The translations under genes and the position numbers were made by a program. A DNA stretch of 64,000 nucleotides, taken from assembly GCA_964632505.1 (NCBI GenBank), contig CAZWCE010000001.1, positions 372,001 to 436,000 on the forward strand, given 5' to 3'. The stretch's first letter is position 1; each line of letters starts with the position of its first letter. This DNA is from CAZWCE01 sp964632505. GTDB lineage: Bacteria > Planctomycetota > Planctomycetia > Pirellulales > Thermoguttaceae. Below are positions 33,856 through 41,355 of this stretch, piece by piece. The notes under the pieces were generated by a model. It was not told the origin of the DNA. It did not search any database and saw only the letters and a program-made list of their open reading frames with translations.

Positions 33856-35475
33856 TCAGGCGACCATTTCGGTCGGTTCGATCTGCTCCTCGTCGTCGTC
33901 CGCTTGGTCTTCGGCCGATTCCTCTTCGGCGTCGAGGGTCGTCGCCGGGGGCTGCTTCGGGACGACCGCTTCCGGCATCGGGGCGACGATCTGTTGATTT
34001 TCCACGTCGGGCAAACCGTTCTGCTGCTGAACTTCCTCGGGGCTCGGCTCTTCCGGCGCGATCGACCCACCGGAGGCGAACAGTTCGCTCCACGCTCCTT
34101 CCGGCAACGTGATGCGCGTCGACTCGGTCGTCGTCGAGGAGGAGAGCGCGAACGGACCGAACGCGAACGCCGTCTCTTCGCTGGTCATCGACTGCTCGAT
34201 CGACCCTCCGGAGCTCTCCGTCAAGCTCATCAGGCCGGCCAGAATCCCGTCGATCGCTTCGAAGATGTCACCGATGGTGGACGGATTATCATTTGTGCCC
34301 GTGTCGGGGGATTCCGCAGGCGGGGCCTCCTCTCCGTCTTCCGTCGGGGTCGCTTCCCCCGAACCGGTCTCCTCGGCCTGGGGTGGTTCTTCCGCGGGCG
34401 GCGCCTGTTCCGGGGGAATCTCTCCCTTGCCGGATTTTTGTGGCGGAACCTTGCCCTGGGACGGATGGGGCTGACCTTCGACCGGGCGACTGTGACCGCG
34501 TCCGCGGCCGGGGGGTGAGACGGTCATCGTCTGGGTCCGGGTGACTTGCGTGAAGGTCATTTCGATGCCGCCGTCCTCGGTCTTGTGCAGCCCGACGTCG
34601 ATCGCCCGGCCGCTGAAAGAGCTTTCGAAGCCGCCCTCGGTCAGGCTCATGCTCGAACTACCGGCGACCATCGAGAAGTGGAAGCCGTCCTCGGTGGCCG
34701 ACATCTCGTATTCCATCCGACCCATGTTCGACTCGATGCCGAGCGCCGTGGTGATCTCTTCCTCGAAACTCGCTTCGCCGCTGAAGAACGCCCCGACCAT
34801 TTCCGGGCTGAACAGCGAGGCCAGGCCTTCAGGCGCGTTTTCACTGGGAGTTGCTTCTTCGCTGCCGCTGCCGGGTTCGGTGGCGGTCGGGGCCGGCGTT
34901 TCCTGCCCTTCGACCTCAACGCCCTCGGTCGGTTCGGTTTCCGGGGCGACGCCGGCCGTGGCTTCTTCTTCCGCCGGACCGGTTTCGCCTTCATTCATTT
35001 CGACCATCTTCTCGGAAAGCGTCTTATCCGATTCTTCCTGTTCCTTCAGCGATTCCTCGGAAAGCTCCAGCGTATCGCGGCCACGCTCGACGACCATGCT
35101 CGCCAGCGACATACCCATGTTTGATCCGCCTTGAGGGCCCCGGTTGCCGAAGAGCGATTGGGTCCGATACGAAAACGCCGCCGCGTCGATCGACACACTG
35201 CCGCCGCGACGCTCCCCGCCCCGATGGTGTCGCTGATGATGTTTTTCCGACTTCTCGGCTTCCTTGTCTCTTGGTTGCGAATCCTCCTGATTCTCCTCGG
35301 CCTCGGTGGTGAGCGTGAGTGTGTCGGTGGTGTTCGAAGTGCCGGGACCCGCCTGTTCTTCGGCGGGTGGTTGGGTGGTGGCGGACTCCTCCCCATCGCG
35401 CGATTTCACCTGAAACGCGCTGGCGAACAACGACATCGAGAAGGCCGATCCCCATTGGATGGATCCGAGCGACAT
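33856..35475 (-). CDS. Acidic low-complexity protein, unknown function
   Basis: The start MSLGSIQWGSAFSMSLFASA has AGGGGGG about ten bases upstream; earlier ATGs in the open frame lie in non-coding-looking DNA. The 539-residue product has no signal peptide or membrane span. Long Glu/Pro/Thr/Ser-rich segments (residues 35-75, 150-225, 330-380, 470-539) alternate with shorter ordered-looking blocks such as SIDAAAFSYRTQSLFGN, DGFHFSMVAGSSSMSLTEGG, GIEMTFTQVTRTQTMTV and AFAFGPFALSSSTTT. These blocks share a strand-like alternation of hydrophobic and Ser/Thr residues. I know no family that matches. The gene has its own terminator. A filament, matrix or surface-associated role is possible but not shown. 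Confidence 0.65.
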   Translation of the reverse strand: MSLGSIQWGSAFSMSLFASAFQVKSRDGEESATTQPPAEEQAGPGTSNTTDTLTLTTEAEENQEDSQPRDKEAEKSEKHHQRHHRGGERRGGSVSIDAAAFSYRTQSLFGNRGPQGGSNMGMSLASMVVERGRDTLELSEESLKEQEESDKTLSEKMVEMNEGETGPAEEEATAGVAPETEPTEGVEVEGQETPAPTATEPGSGSEEATPSENAPEGLASLFSPEMVGAFFSGEASFEEEITTALGIESNMGRMEYEMSATEDGFHFSMVAGSSSMSLTEGGFESSFSGRAIDVGLHKTEDGGIEMTFTQVTRTQTMTVSPPGRGRGHSRPVEGQPHPSQGKVPPQKSGKGEIPPEQAPPAEEPPQAEETGSGEATPTEDGEEAPPAESPDTGTNDNPSTIGDIFEAIDGILAGLMSLTESSGGSIEQSMTSEETAFAFGPFALSSSTTTESTRITLPEGAWSELFASGGSIAPEEPSPEEVQQQNGLPDVENQQIVAPMPEAVVPKQPPATTLDAEEESAEDQADDDEEQIEPTEMVA

Positions 35476-35991
35476 GATGATTTTCCCCCCTGGGTGCATC
35501 TCCCGAAACGCTGACTCCCACGCGATCATCGGCGCAGAGCGGTCCGCTCCGGAAAACAAGGATTTGCCCTTTTTTTTGTTGTATCCATACTCGCAAGTCC
35601 CTCCTTTTCCCGAAGCTCGAACACCGGGTCGAACAGCGAGCCGGGCCATCGGGTGGGAGCATGGCTTGCGGTGGTATCGAAGGTCGGATTCGGCCGCGAG
35701 GAAGGGGTTGAGGCAGGGATGAACAACGAATCGGGCAGTGCAGGAAGGTACCTCGGGCGGGATAACGGGCCGAACCCTTATTCTTCCCATCGGCTCTTGC
35801 GTGAGGGAAGTTGAGGAAAAAGGAGCCTGGGAAGCCTGGAGAGAAAGAAAAGGGTCGTGCGGATTATGCGGTCTTCCGGTCGTCCTTTCCGACGGTTTGC
35901 ATGCGCGAGTCGCCCTCTATATATTGGGAGAAGTTCGATTCCGGGACCGAGGTCCCGATGATTTCTCCATTCCAAACAGGAAGGAAACCGC
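35476..35991. other. Divergent intergenic region before the sulfatase
   Basis: About 515 bases between the acidic-protein gene and the sulfatase gene, which point away from each other. A TATATATT run near 35920 could be part of a sulfatase promoter. No gene or repeat is recognisable. Confidence 0.35.
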
Positions 35992-37488
35992 ATGAAACTT
36001 CAGAAAAGATTCCATGGACTCGGGGCGAAGTGTCTGCTGGCGGCGATCGTCCCGGCGATGTCGCTCTTCGCCGTCGACGCCGGGGCCGCCGAGCGCCGGG
36101 AAACGCCGAATATCGTGTTGTTCGTCGCCGACGACCTCGGCTACCAGGAACTCGGCTGCTACGGACAAAAGTGGATCCAGACCCCCCACATCGACCGCAT
36201 CGCCGAAAACGGCATCCTCTTCACGCAGTTCTATTCCGGCAACGCCGTCTGTGCTCCGTCGCGCTGCAACCTGATGACCGGCAAACATCCCGGTCACGCC
36301 TTCATCCGAAACAACGGCGATCCCAAGAACCTCGACCACCTCAAGGAGAAGTACGGCTGGGAATTTCCCGGCCAGTTCCCCATTCCCGAGAGCGAGGTGA
36401 CCATCGCCGAGATGCTCAAGCAGAAGAACTACGCCACCGGGGCGATGGGCAAATGGGGACTCGGCCACATCGGCACCACCGGCGCGCCGAACAACCAAGG
36501 CTTCGATCTCTTCTACGGATACTACTGCCAGAGACATGCCCACAACCATTACCCGAAGTTCCTCTGGCGCAACGCCGAGAAGGAGTTCTTCCCCGGCAAC
36601 GACCGCACGCTCGACGGCGAAACCCATTCGAACGACCGCTTCACCGAAGTCGCTTTGGATTTCGTGCGCGAAAATCGGGACCGGCCGTTCTTCCTCTACG
36701 TGCCGTTCATCATCCCGCATCTGTCGATTCAGACGACCGAGAAATGGCTCGAAAAATACAAGGACGTCATCCCGGAAGAGGAATACGAGCACCGCGGTTA
36801 TCTCGAGCATCCGTACCCGAGGGCGGGGTACGCCGCCATGGTCTCGCAGATCGACGACACCGTCGGCCAGGTGATGACGCTGATCGAGGAGTTGGAACTT
36901 GAAGGCGACACGCTGGTCATGTTCACTTCCGACAACGGACCGACGTTCGACCGCCTCGGCGGTTCCGATTCGGAGTTTTTCGAGTCGGCCGGCCCGTTCC
37001 GCGGACTCAAGGGAAGCCTGTACGAGGGCGGCATTCGGGTGCCGATGGTCGCGCAGTGGCCCGGCAAGATTCCGCCCCGGCAGCGGACGAATCTGCTTTC
37101 GGCGTTCTGGGACATCCTGCCGACCATCGCCGAAGTGACCGGGACGACCCCGCCGAAAGGGATCGACGGCATCAGCTTCGCGCCCACGCTCCTGGGCGAC
37201 GACGATCGCCAGAAGCGGCATGAATACCTTTACTGGGAATTCCCCGGCTACGGCGGCCAGCAGGCGGTGCGGCTGGGTCCGTGGAAGGGTATTCGGCAAA
37301 ACATGGCGCGGCGGAACAACCCCGACCCGCTGCACATCGAACTGTATCATCTCGTCGACGACATCGGCGAGGACGACGACGTTTCGGCGGAGCATCCCGA
37401 GGTGGTCGATCGGATCGAAACGATCATGAAAGATGCCCACACCCCGAGCGAACTCTTCCCCCTGCGCCCCATCGATACGAAGAAGTGA
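35992..37488 (+). CDS. Secreted sulfatase (arylsulfatase family)
   Basis: Sulfatases remove sulfate esters from glycans; planctomycetes carry many of them. The 498-residue protein has a signal peptide (GLGAKCLLAAIVPAMSLFAV, cleavage near AGAAE). PNIVLFVADDLGYQELGCYG gives the metal-binding aspartate pair. GNAVCAPSRCNLMTGKHPG contains the C-x-P-S-R sequence whose cysteine is turned into formylglycine. GAMGKWGLGH, PFFLYVPFIIPHLS, MFTSDNGPTFDRLGG (second metal site) and SLYEGGIRVPMVAQWPG complete the family order. Start context is AGGAAGGAAAC before the ATG. It converges with the DUF1080-ThuA gene across a shared terminator. No maturase is visible in the window. Confidence 0.95.
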   Translation: MKLQKRFHGLGAKCLLAAIVPAMSLFAVDAGAAERRETPNIVLFVADDLGYQELGCYGQKWIQTPHIDRIAENGILFTQFYSGNAVCAPSRCNLMTGKHPGHAFIRNNGDPKNLDHLKEKYGWEFPGQFPIPESEVTIAEMLKQKNYATGAMGKWGLGHIGTTGAPNNQGFDLFYGYYCQRHAHNHYPKFLWRNAEKEFFPGNDRTLDGETHSNDRFTEVALDFVRENRDRPFFLYVPFIIPHLSIQTTEKWLEKYKDVIPEEEYEHRGYLEHPYPRAGYAAMVSQIDDTVGQVMTLIEELELEGDTLVMFTSDNGPTFDRLGGSDSEFFESAGPFRGLKGSLYEGGIRVPMVAQWPGKIPPRQRTNLLSAFWDILPTIAEVTGTTPPKGIDGISFAPTLLGDDDRQKRHEYLYWEFPGYGGQQAVRLGPWKGIRQNMARRNNPDPLHIELYHLVDDIGEDDDVSAEHPEVVDRIETIMKDAHTPSELFPLRPIDTKK

Positions 37489-37521
37489 TGGGGTGCGCCT
37501 GTTTACCATCAAGATGCAATC

Positions 37522-37563
37522 AAAAGAACCCCGGGGCTTGGGGGCCGCCGGGGTTTTCTTTTC
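37522..37563. terminator. Bidirectional intrinsic terminator between sulfatase and DUF1080-ThuA genes
   Basis: ACCCCGG pairs with CCGGGGT around 13 bases. On the plus strand it runs into TTTTCTTTTC and on the minus strand into TTCTTTTG, so it can stop transcription from both convergent genes. Confidence 0.75.
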
Positions 37564-37601
37564 GAATCGGGTTGTGGAGAGGCGCGAACAACGCCTCGGG
37601 T

Positions 37602-39194
37602 TCACTTGTTCCAATCTTCGATCATCTCGCGGATGCGTTTCTCTTTCTCCGGCGAGAGATTCGAGGGAAAGTCCTGGTTTTCCAGGAGTTTCTCGAACGA
37701 AGGGGTCGGCGTCTCGATGCCGCCTTCGGGAATGTCGATGCCGGCCGTCCAGGCGATGCCGTTGATGACGATCTTCCGGAAGTTCGGCTCCGCCCAGTTC
37801 CAGTGCCAGTGACCGCCGGTGAAGCCGAAACCGCGTCCACCGTCTTCGCGCTCGACGACCCAGCCGACATGCTCCGGCTCGCCCTTGCGGGCCTTGACCG
37901 TCGGGTTGTTGCTGTGGGCGCCCATCCGCCGCTCGCGGGTCGCATCGGGAGGCACGCAGGTCAGCACGGGGGTGACGCCCTCCATGTTTTCCTTGAACCG
38001 CATGTGGTAGTACCATTCGTCGTCGATCTCGAACGGCTTCAGTCCGCGGGTGACCGGGTGGTCGACGAACTCGGTGAACTCCGCCTTGAAGTGCGGATTG
38101 ACCGACCAGTTCACCTCGAAGTAGCCGCCGGTCGCCTCCTTGAGGAAATCGCCGCCGGGTCCGGGGGGCATCTCCACGGCGTAATGCAGCGCGACGAAGC
38201 CGACGCCCTTCTCTTTGAGCGCGTTGAGCTCATCGAGATGGTTCATGAACATGTGTCGACCACCGCCGTCGCAGAAAACGACCACGACGTCGGCGTTGTC
38301 CAGCGCGGTCGGATCGTCCGGCCAGCCGTTCAGGTAGACGGTCGAGACGGTGCCGGGAACATGCTGGTTCATGTATTCGGCCAAGAGCCGACAGCCGGCG
38401 TTGTGCTCGTGGCCCGCGTACCCGTGGCTCTTGTTGCCGGCCAGGAAGACGATCTTCTCGGCGTCCTCCAGCGGGAGCCGCTTGAGGCGGAGATTGCGGA
38501 CCTGCACCTGCATCGGCGGGCCGACGTGGCACTGCACCGCCAGAATGCCGCTGCGCCGGCGATCGCTTGCGTCCTCATCGCGGCATTGCGACATCACCTG
38601 CCCGTTGATCTTGTGGGTGAACTCGAAGCCCCGGGCGGTCACTTCGTATTCGTTCCACTCGCCGGCCGGCTTGATGTGCTTCTGCAGCTCTTCGCTGGTG
38701 GCGAACTGCTCCTCGACGGTCGGCTTGCCGTTCTCGCCGATGACCGTCTTCTGCCCGCGGTTGGCCAGAATGCCGCGGAACTGCTCGCCGTAAAGAATCC
38801 CGGCGAAGCGGTTGTTGCCGTCGAAGTCGGCCTGGTAACCGCCGACTCGCCACTTCTGATTCTCCGGACCTTCCCAGGAACGGTACTGGACGCCGGAGTT
38901 GCCCGGGTCGGTGATCTTGTACTCGAACCGGAGGATGAAGTCGTCGACTTCGCCCTCTTGCCAGATGAGGAAGGTATTGTACTTCAGGGGGTTCTCTTCG
39001 GTGGTGGTTCCGGTGACGGCGCCGTCGCGGACGCTCCAGATCGCCGGGTCGCCGGCCCAGCCGTCGAGGTTTTCACCGTTGAAGAGGGGGGTGAAGCCGT
39101 CTTCGGCGGCGTCTTGCGCGAAGCCGGGCATCGCGAAGCCGACGAGCAGCAGCAGGCTTAAGAGGCGGTGGAATGAGGCATGTTTCATGATCAT
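37602..39194 (-). CDS. Secreted DUF1080 (3-keto-disaccharide hydrolase) plus ThuA-like fusion
   Basis: The 530-residue protein has a signal peptide (LLSLLLLVGFAMPGFAQ). Residues about 30-225 form the DUF1080 concanavalin-like domain (GFTPLFNGENLDGWAG, FILRFEYKITDPGNSGVQYR, NEYEVTARGFEFTHKINGQV). Members of this family hydrolyse 3-keto-glycosides. Residues about 235-500 are ThuA-like, with IVFLAGNKSHGYAGHEHNAG, VVVVFCDGGGRH, GVGFVALHYAVE and FGFTGGHWHWNW. ThuA is a trehalose-utilisation protein with a glutamine-amidotransferase-like fold. The fusion puts both activities on one secreted chain. AGGAG precedes the first ATG by about six bases. The two exported Gfo/Idh/MocA oxidoreductases 6 kb away are a plausible source of the 3-keto substrate. 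Confidence 0.93.
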   Translation of the reverse strand: MIMKHASFHRLLSLLLLVGFAMPGFAQDAAEDGFTPLFNGENLDGWAGDPAIWSVRDGAVTGTTTEENPLKYNTFLIWQEGEVDDFILRFEYKITDPGNSGVQYRSWEGPENQKWRVGGYQADFDGNNRFAGILYGEQFRGILANRGQKTVIGENGKPTVEEQFATSEELQKHIKPAGEWNEYEVTARGFEFTHKINGQVMSQCRDEDASDRRRSGILAVQCHVGPPMQVQVRNLRLKRLPLEDAEKIVFLAGNKSHGYAGHEHNAGCRLLAEYMNQHVPGTVSTVYLNGWPDDPTALDNADVVVVFCDGGGRHMFMNHLDELNALKEKGVGFVALHYAVEMPPGPGGDFLKEATGGYFEVNWSVNPHFKAEFTEFVDHPVTRGLKPFEIDDEWYYHMRFKENMEGVTPVLTCVPPDATRERRMGAHSNNPTVKARKGEPEHVGWVVEREDGGRGFGFTGGHWHWNWAEPNFRKIVINGIAWTAGIDIPEGGIETPTPSFEKLLENQDFPSNLSPEKEKRIREMIEDWNK

Positions 39195-39359
39195 TGGTGC
39201 TCCTGTAGGATGACGGGGGAGGGATGGTTGCCTGGAAATGTAGAACCTTCATTCCGTATTCTAGCAATTCCGGGAGCACGAAAAAAGAGATCGGTTGCGG
39301 AAAACCGACGTTTCCCGACGAACTCGCGATCGGAAGAATCGCTTCGAATCGGTCATCGC

Positions 39360-40052
39360 TCACAGAAGACCGTGACGGCAGGCCCGCCGGACAAGGTCCG
39401 ACTCATCTCGGGCATCGAGTTTTTCGAGCAGGGAATCGAGATGCCCCGAGAGCGATTCGGCGGAGAGATTCAGCTTTTCGGCGCACTGCTTCGAGCGGCA
39501 TCCTCGGGCAAGGAGCTGGAAGAGTCGCAACTCGGTTCGGCTCAGCAACGTCACCGGCGGCCGCTCGCTTCGGGGGAGACACACGAGCCGTTGCGGGCCG
39601 CAGGTGAGCCACTCCCGGGCGAGGGGGGTTCGGCTCGGACGCCCCATCGCCGCCCAGCGGATCGCCGACGTCACCTCCTCGAGCGGATCGAGCCAGGTCC
39701 AGTAGGCGATCGCGCCCTGGCGAACGGCACAAACGGCCGTTTCGGGATTCGGCCGCGTGTCAAGGACCATCATTCCCGATTCCGGGCAGTTTTCGCGATA
39801 GTCGCGCACCAAACTCTGGAAATAGACCGCCTCACCGTGGGCCGCGAGCATCACGACCCTGGGAGCTTGCCGTGCATCGGGGTGAGAATCCGCCAAAGGG
39901 CCGGCGCGCCGCTCGACCCTCTCCATGCCGATCTTGTCGATCAGAAAGCACTGGAGCAACTCCGCGTGGAAGGGGCGGGGGTCCACGAGCATCAAATCCG
40001 CTTGTCGCGCTGCGGGAAATTCAGACTCCCGAAGCGTGGAAGGATTGTACAT
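39360..40052 (-). CDS. LuxR-type regulator with degenerate receiver domain
   Basis: The 230-residue protein, starting MYNPSTLRESEF behind an AGGA box, has the plan of a NarL/FixJ response regulator. The C-terminal HTH (residues about 165-228) reads LLSRTELRLFQLLARGCRSK, then SLSGHLDSLLEKL, matching LuxR-type helices. The N-terminal 130 residues follow receiver strand order (ADLMLVDPRPFHAELLQ, APRVVMLAAHGEA, GMMVLDTRP, GAIAYWTW). The strand that should carry the phospho-accepting Asp has Ala (VMLAAHGE), and the conserved Lys position holds Trp, so it probably is not switched by phosphorylation. No kinase gene is adjacent. It may govern the nearby carbohydrate genes, but no operator is visible. 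Confidence 0.75.
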   Translation of the reverse strand: MYNPSTLRESEFPAARQADLMLVDPRPFHAELLQCFLIDKIGMERVERRAGPLADSHPDARQAPRVVMLAAHGEAVYFQSLVRDYRENCPESGMMVLDTRPNPETAVCAVRQGAIAYWTWLDPLEEVTSAIRWAAMGRPSRTPLAREWLTCGPQRLVCLPRSERPPVTLLSRTELRLFQLLARGCRSKQCAEKLNLSAESLSGHLDSLLEKLDARDESDLVRRACRHGLL

Positions 40053-40487
40053 GACGCCATCCTGCCGGAAAAGCCCGGAGGGAATTTGAGAAAGACCGGA
40101 AAAAACACCTCCAACTAAGTCAACTATAGCTTGGGTTCGTGTTTCCGGTCCGGCAAAATGACGCGATTTCTCAAAACGGGGAAAAGAAGAGCTCGGTGGT
40201 TTCCAGGTGCGTGGCATGGTGGGGTGGTTCGGCTGGGAGCGTATTTCGAGGGAAAGAAGACGATTGGTTCAATTATCAGAAATCATCGGAGAGCCGAGTG
40301 ACAGCTTTTTGTCATCCCCCCAAAAGAATGAACAAGAAAAGGGAGGATCGTTCGCTCTCCAATCCGAAAAAAAAACGGCCGACGCACCAGGAGAAAATGC
40401 GCCGACCGTCCTTGCGTGTCATTTTGTGAGTATTAGGACAAGTGATCAGTATATTGTGTTTTGGCAAAATGAACCGATCGCTGAAGG
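40053..40487. other. Intergenic region between LuxR-type and DUF4254 genes
   Basis: About 435 bases holding the DUF4254 gene's terminator (40367-40409). On the minus strand a TATAGT near 40120 may be part of the LuxR-type gene's promoter. No gene is recognisable. Confidence 0.35.
40367..40409 (-). terminator. Intrinsic terminator of the DUF4254 gene
   Basis: Twelve-base arms at about 40375-40386 and 40398-40409 pair at ten positions with two mismatches. On the minus strand the stem runs into nine U residues. It lies about 80 bases beyond the stop codon. Confidence 0.7.
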
Positions 40488-41093
40488 TCAACCGGCCTTG
40501 CGGTGAGTTGTATTGTACAAATAGGGGTTCATCGTCGGATCGTTGTACATCTTGAACTGCCGATAAACCTTCAGGCGTTTGCGACCGGTGAAGAGGTCGG
40601 CGAGCAGTTCTTCGAGCGATCGGGAGAGATCGGCATGTTGCTCTCGGCAGACGCTGAGACGACGGGCCGCCTTATCGCGGTGCGCTTCGGTGGCGTCCTC
40701 GCGGTGCATCTGTTCCCGCATGTGATAGATCCGAAGCGACATGATCGAGAGCCGATCGATCGCGCTGCCCGGGGTCTCGGTGTTCAGGGGAGCCGCCGAC
40801 TCCACGATGCCCTCCTGTTGCATCAGGGCGATGAGCGTCGCGTCGAGCTTTTCGATGAAGTCGTTCCGCTGCTGGTTCAATTGGTCGATATTCCGCTTCA
40901 CCTGGGCGATCTCTTCGTCGCCGGCGTCCGGACTTCGAGCGATGTCCTCCTCGTGCCAGAGACGGAAATTCTGCTCGTGTTGACGGCAGACCAACTCGAG
41001 AAAACCATCGTACGGGTTTTCCAGGTGATCGTTCTCGTGCCAGCAGGCGACCATGCGGTGTTGCAATTGGGTGATTTCGTCGACCTGGATCAT
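40488..41093 (-). CDS. DUF4254-family protein
   Basis: The start MIQVDEITQLQH has a perfect AGGAGG six bases upstream, giving 201 residues. The core resembles the DUF4254 family: FLELVCRQHEQNFRLWHEED, then DEEIAQVKRNIDQLNQQRND, then IEKLDATLIALMQQ. All of it is predicted helical and highly charged, without signal peptide or membrane span. The C-terminal third carries a second helical region (SIMSLRIYHMREQMHREDAT) and ends NPYLYNTTHRKAG. The biochemical role of the family is unknown; in other genomes it is often near surface-glycan genes. Here it lies between a regulator and a GH2 gene, with its own terminator. Confidence 0.8.
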   Translation of the reverse strand: MIQVDEITQLQHRMVACWHENDHLENPYDGFLELVCRQHEQNFRLWHEEDIARSPDAGDEEIAQVKRNIDQLNQQRNDFIEKLDATLIALMQQEGIVESAAPLNTETPGSAIDRLSIMSLRIYHMREQMHREDATEAHRDKAARRLSVCREQHADLSRSLEELLADLFTGRKRLKVYRQFKMYNDPTMNPYLYNTTHRKAG

Positions 41094-41253
41094 CTTGGAC
41101 CTCCTTGTCCGGAAGAATGCTTGTGCGGGAGGATGCTCCCAAAAATCCATCCATCCCGAGGGGCGGCCCATCCGAGCGAGCCGTCGGGAGGAGGATTTTA
41201 ACGAAGCGGCAGAATGTCGACAAGAGCAGTTTTCGTAAGTGGGCTTCCTCGGC

Positions 41254-41288
41254 AAAAAAAGCCTTCCTCTCAAAAATGAAAGGAAGGC
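41254..41288 (-). terminator. Intrinsic terminator of the GH2 gene
   Basis: GCCTTCCT at 41261-41268 pairs with AGGAAGGC at 41281-41288 around a 12-base loop. On the minus strand seven U residues follow. It lies about 70 bases past the stop codon of the GH2 gene. Confidence 0.8.
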
Positions 41289-41355
41289 TTCGGTGGGATG
41301 GTTTCACCACTTTCCGTTTTCGGAAATGAGGCGTAAGTGCTTTTATGAAAGGGGG

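Noticed and set aside
37281..39161. 626-codon plus-strand frame opposite the DUF1080-ThuA gene
   Set aside because: Antisense shadow; it also overlaps the end of the sulfatase and the terminator.
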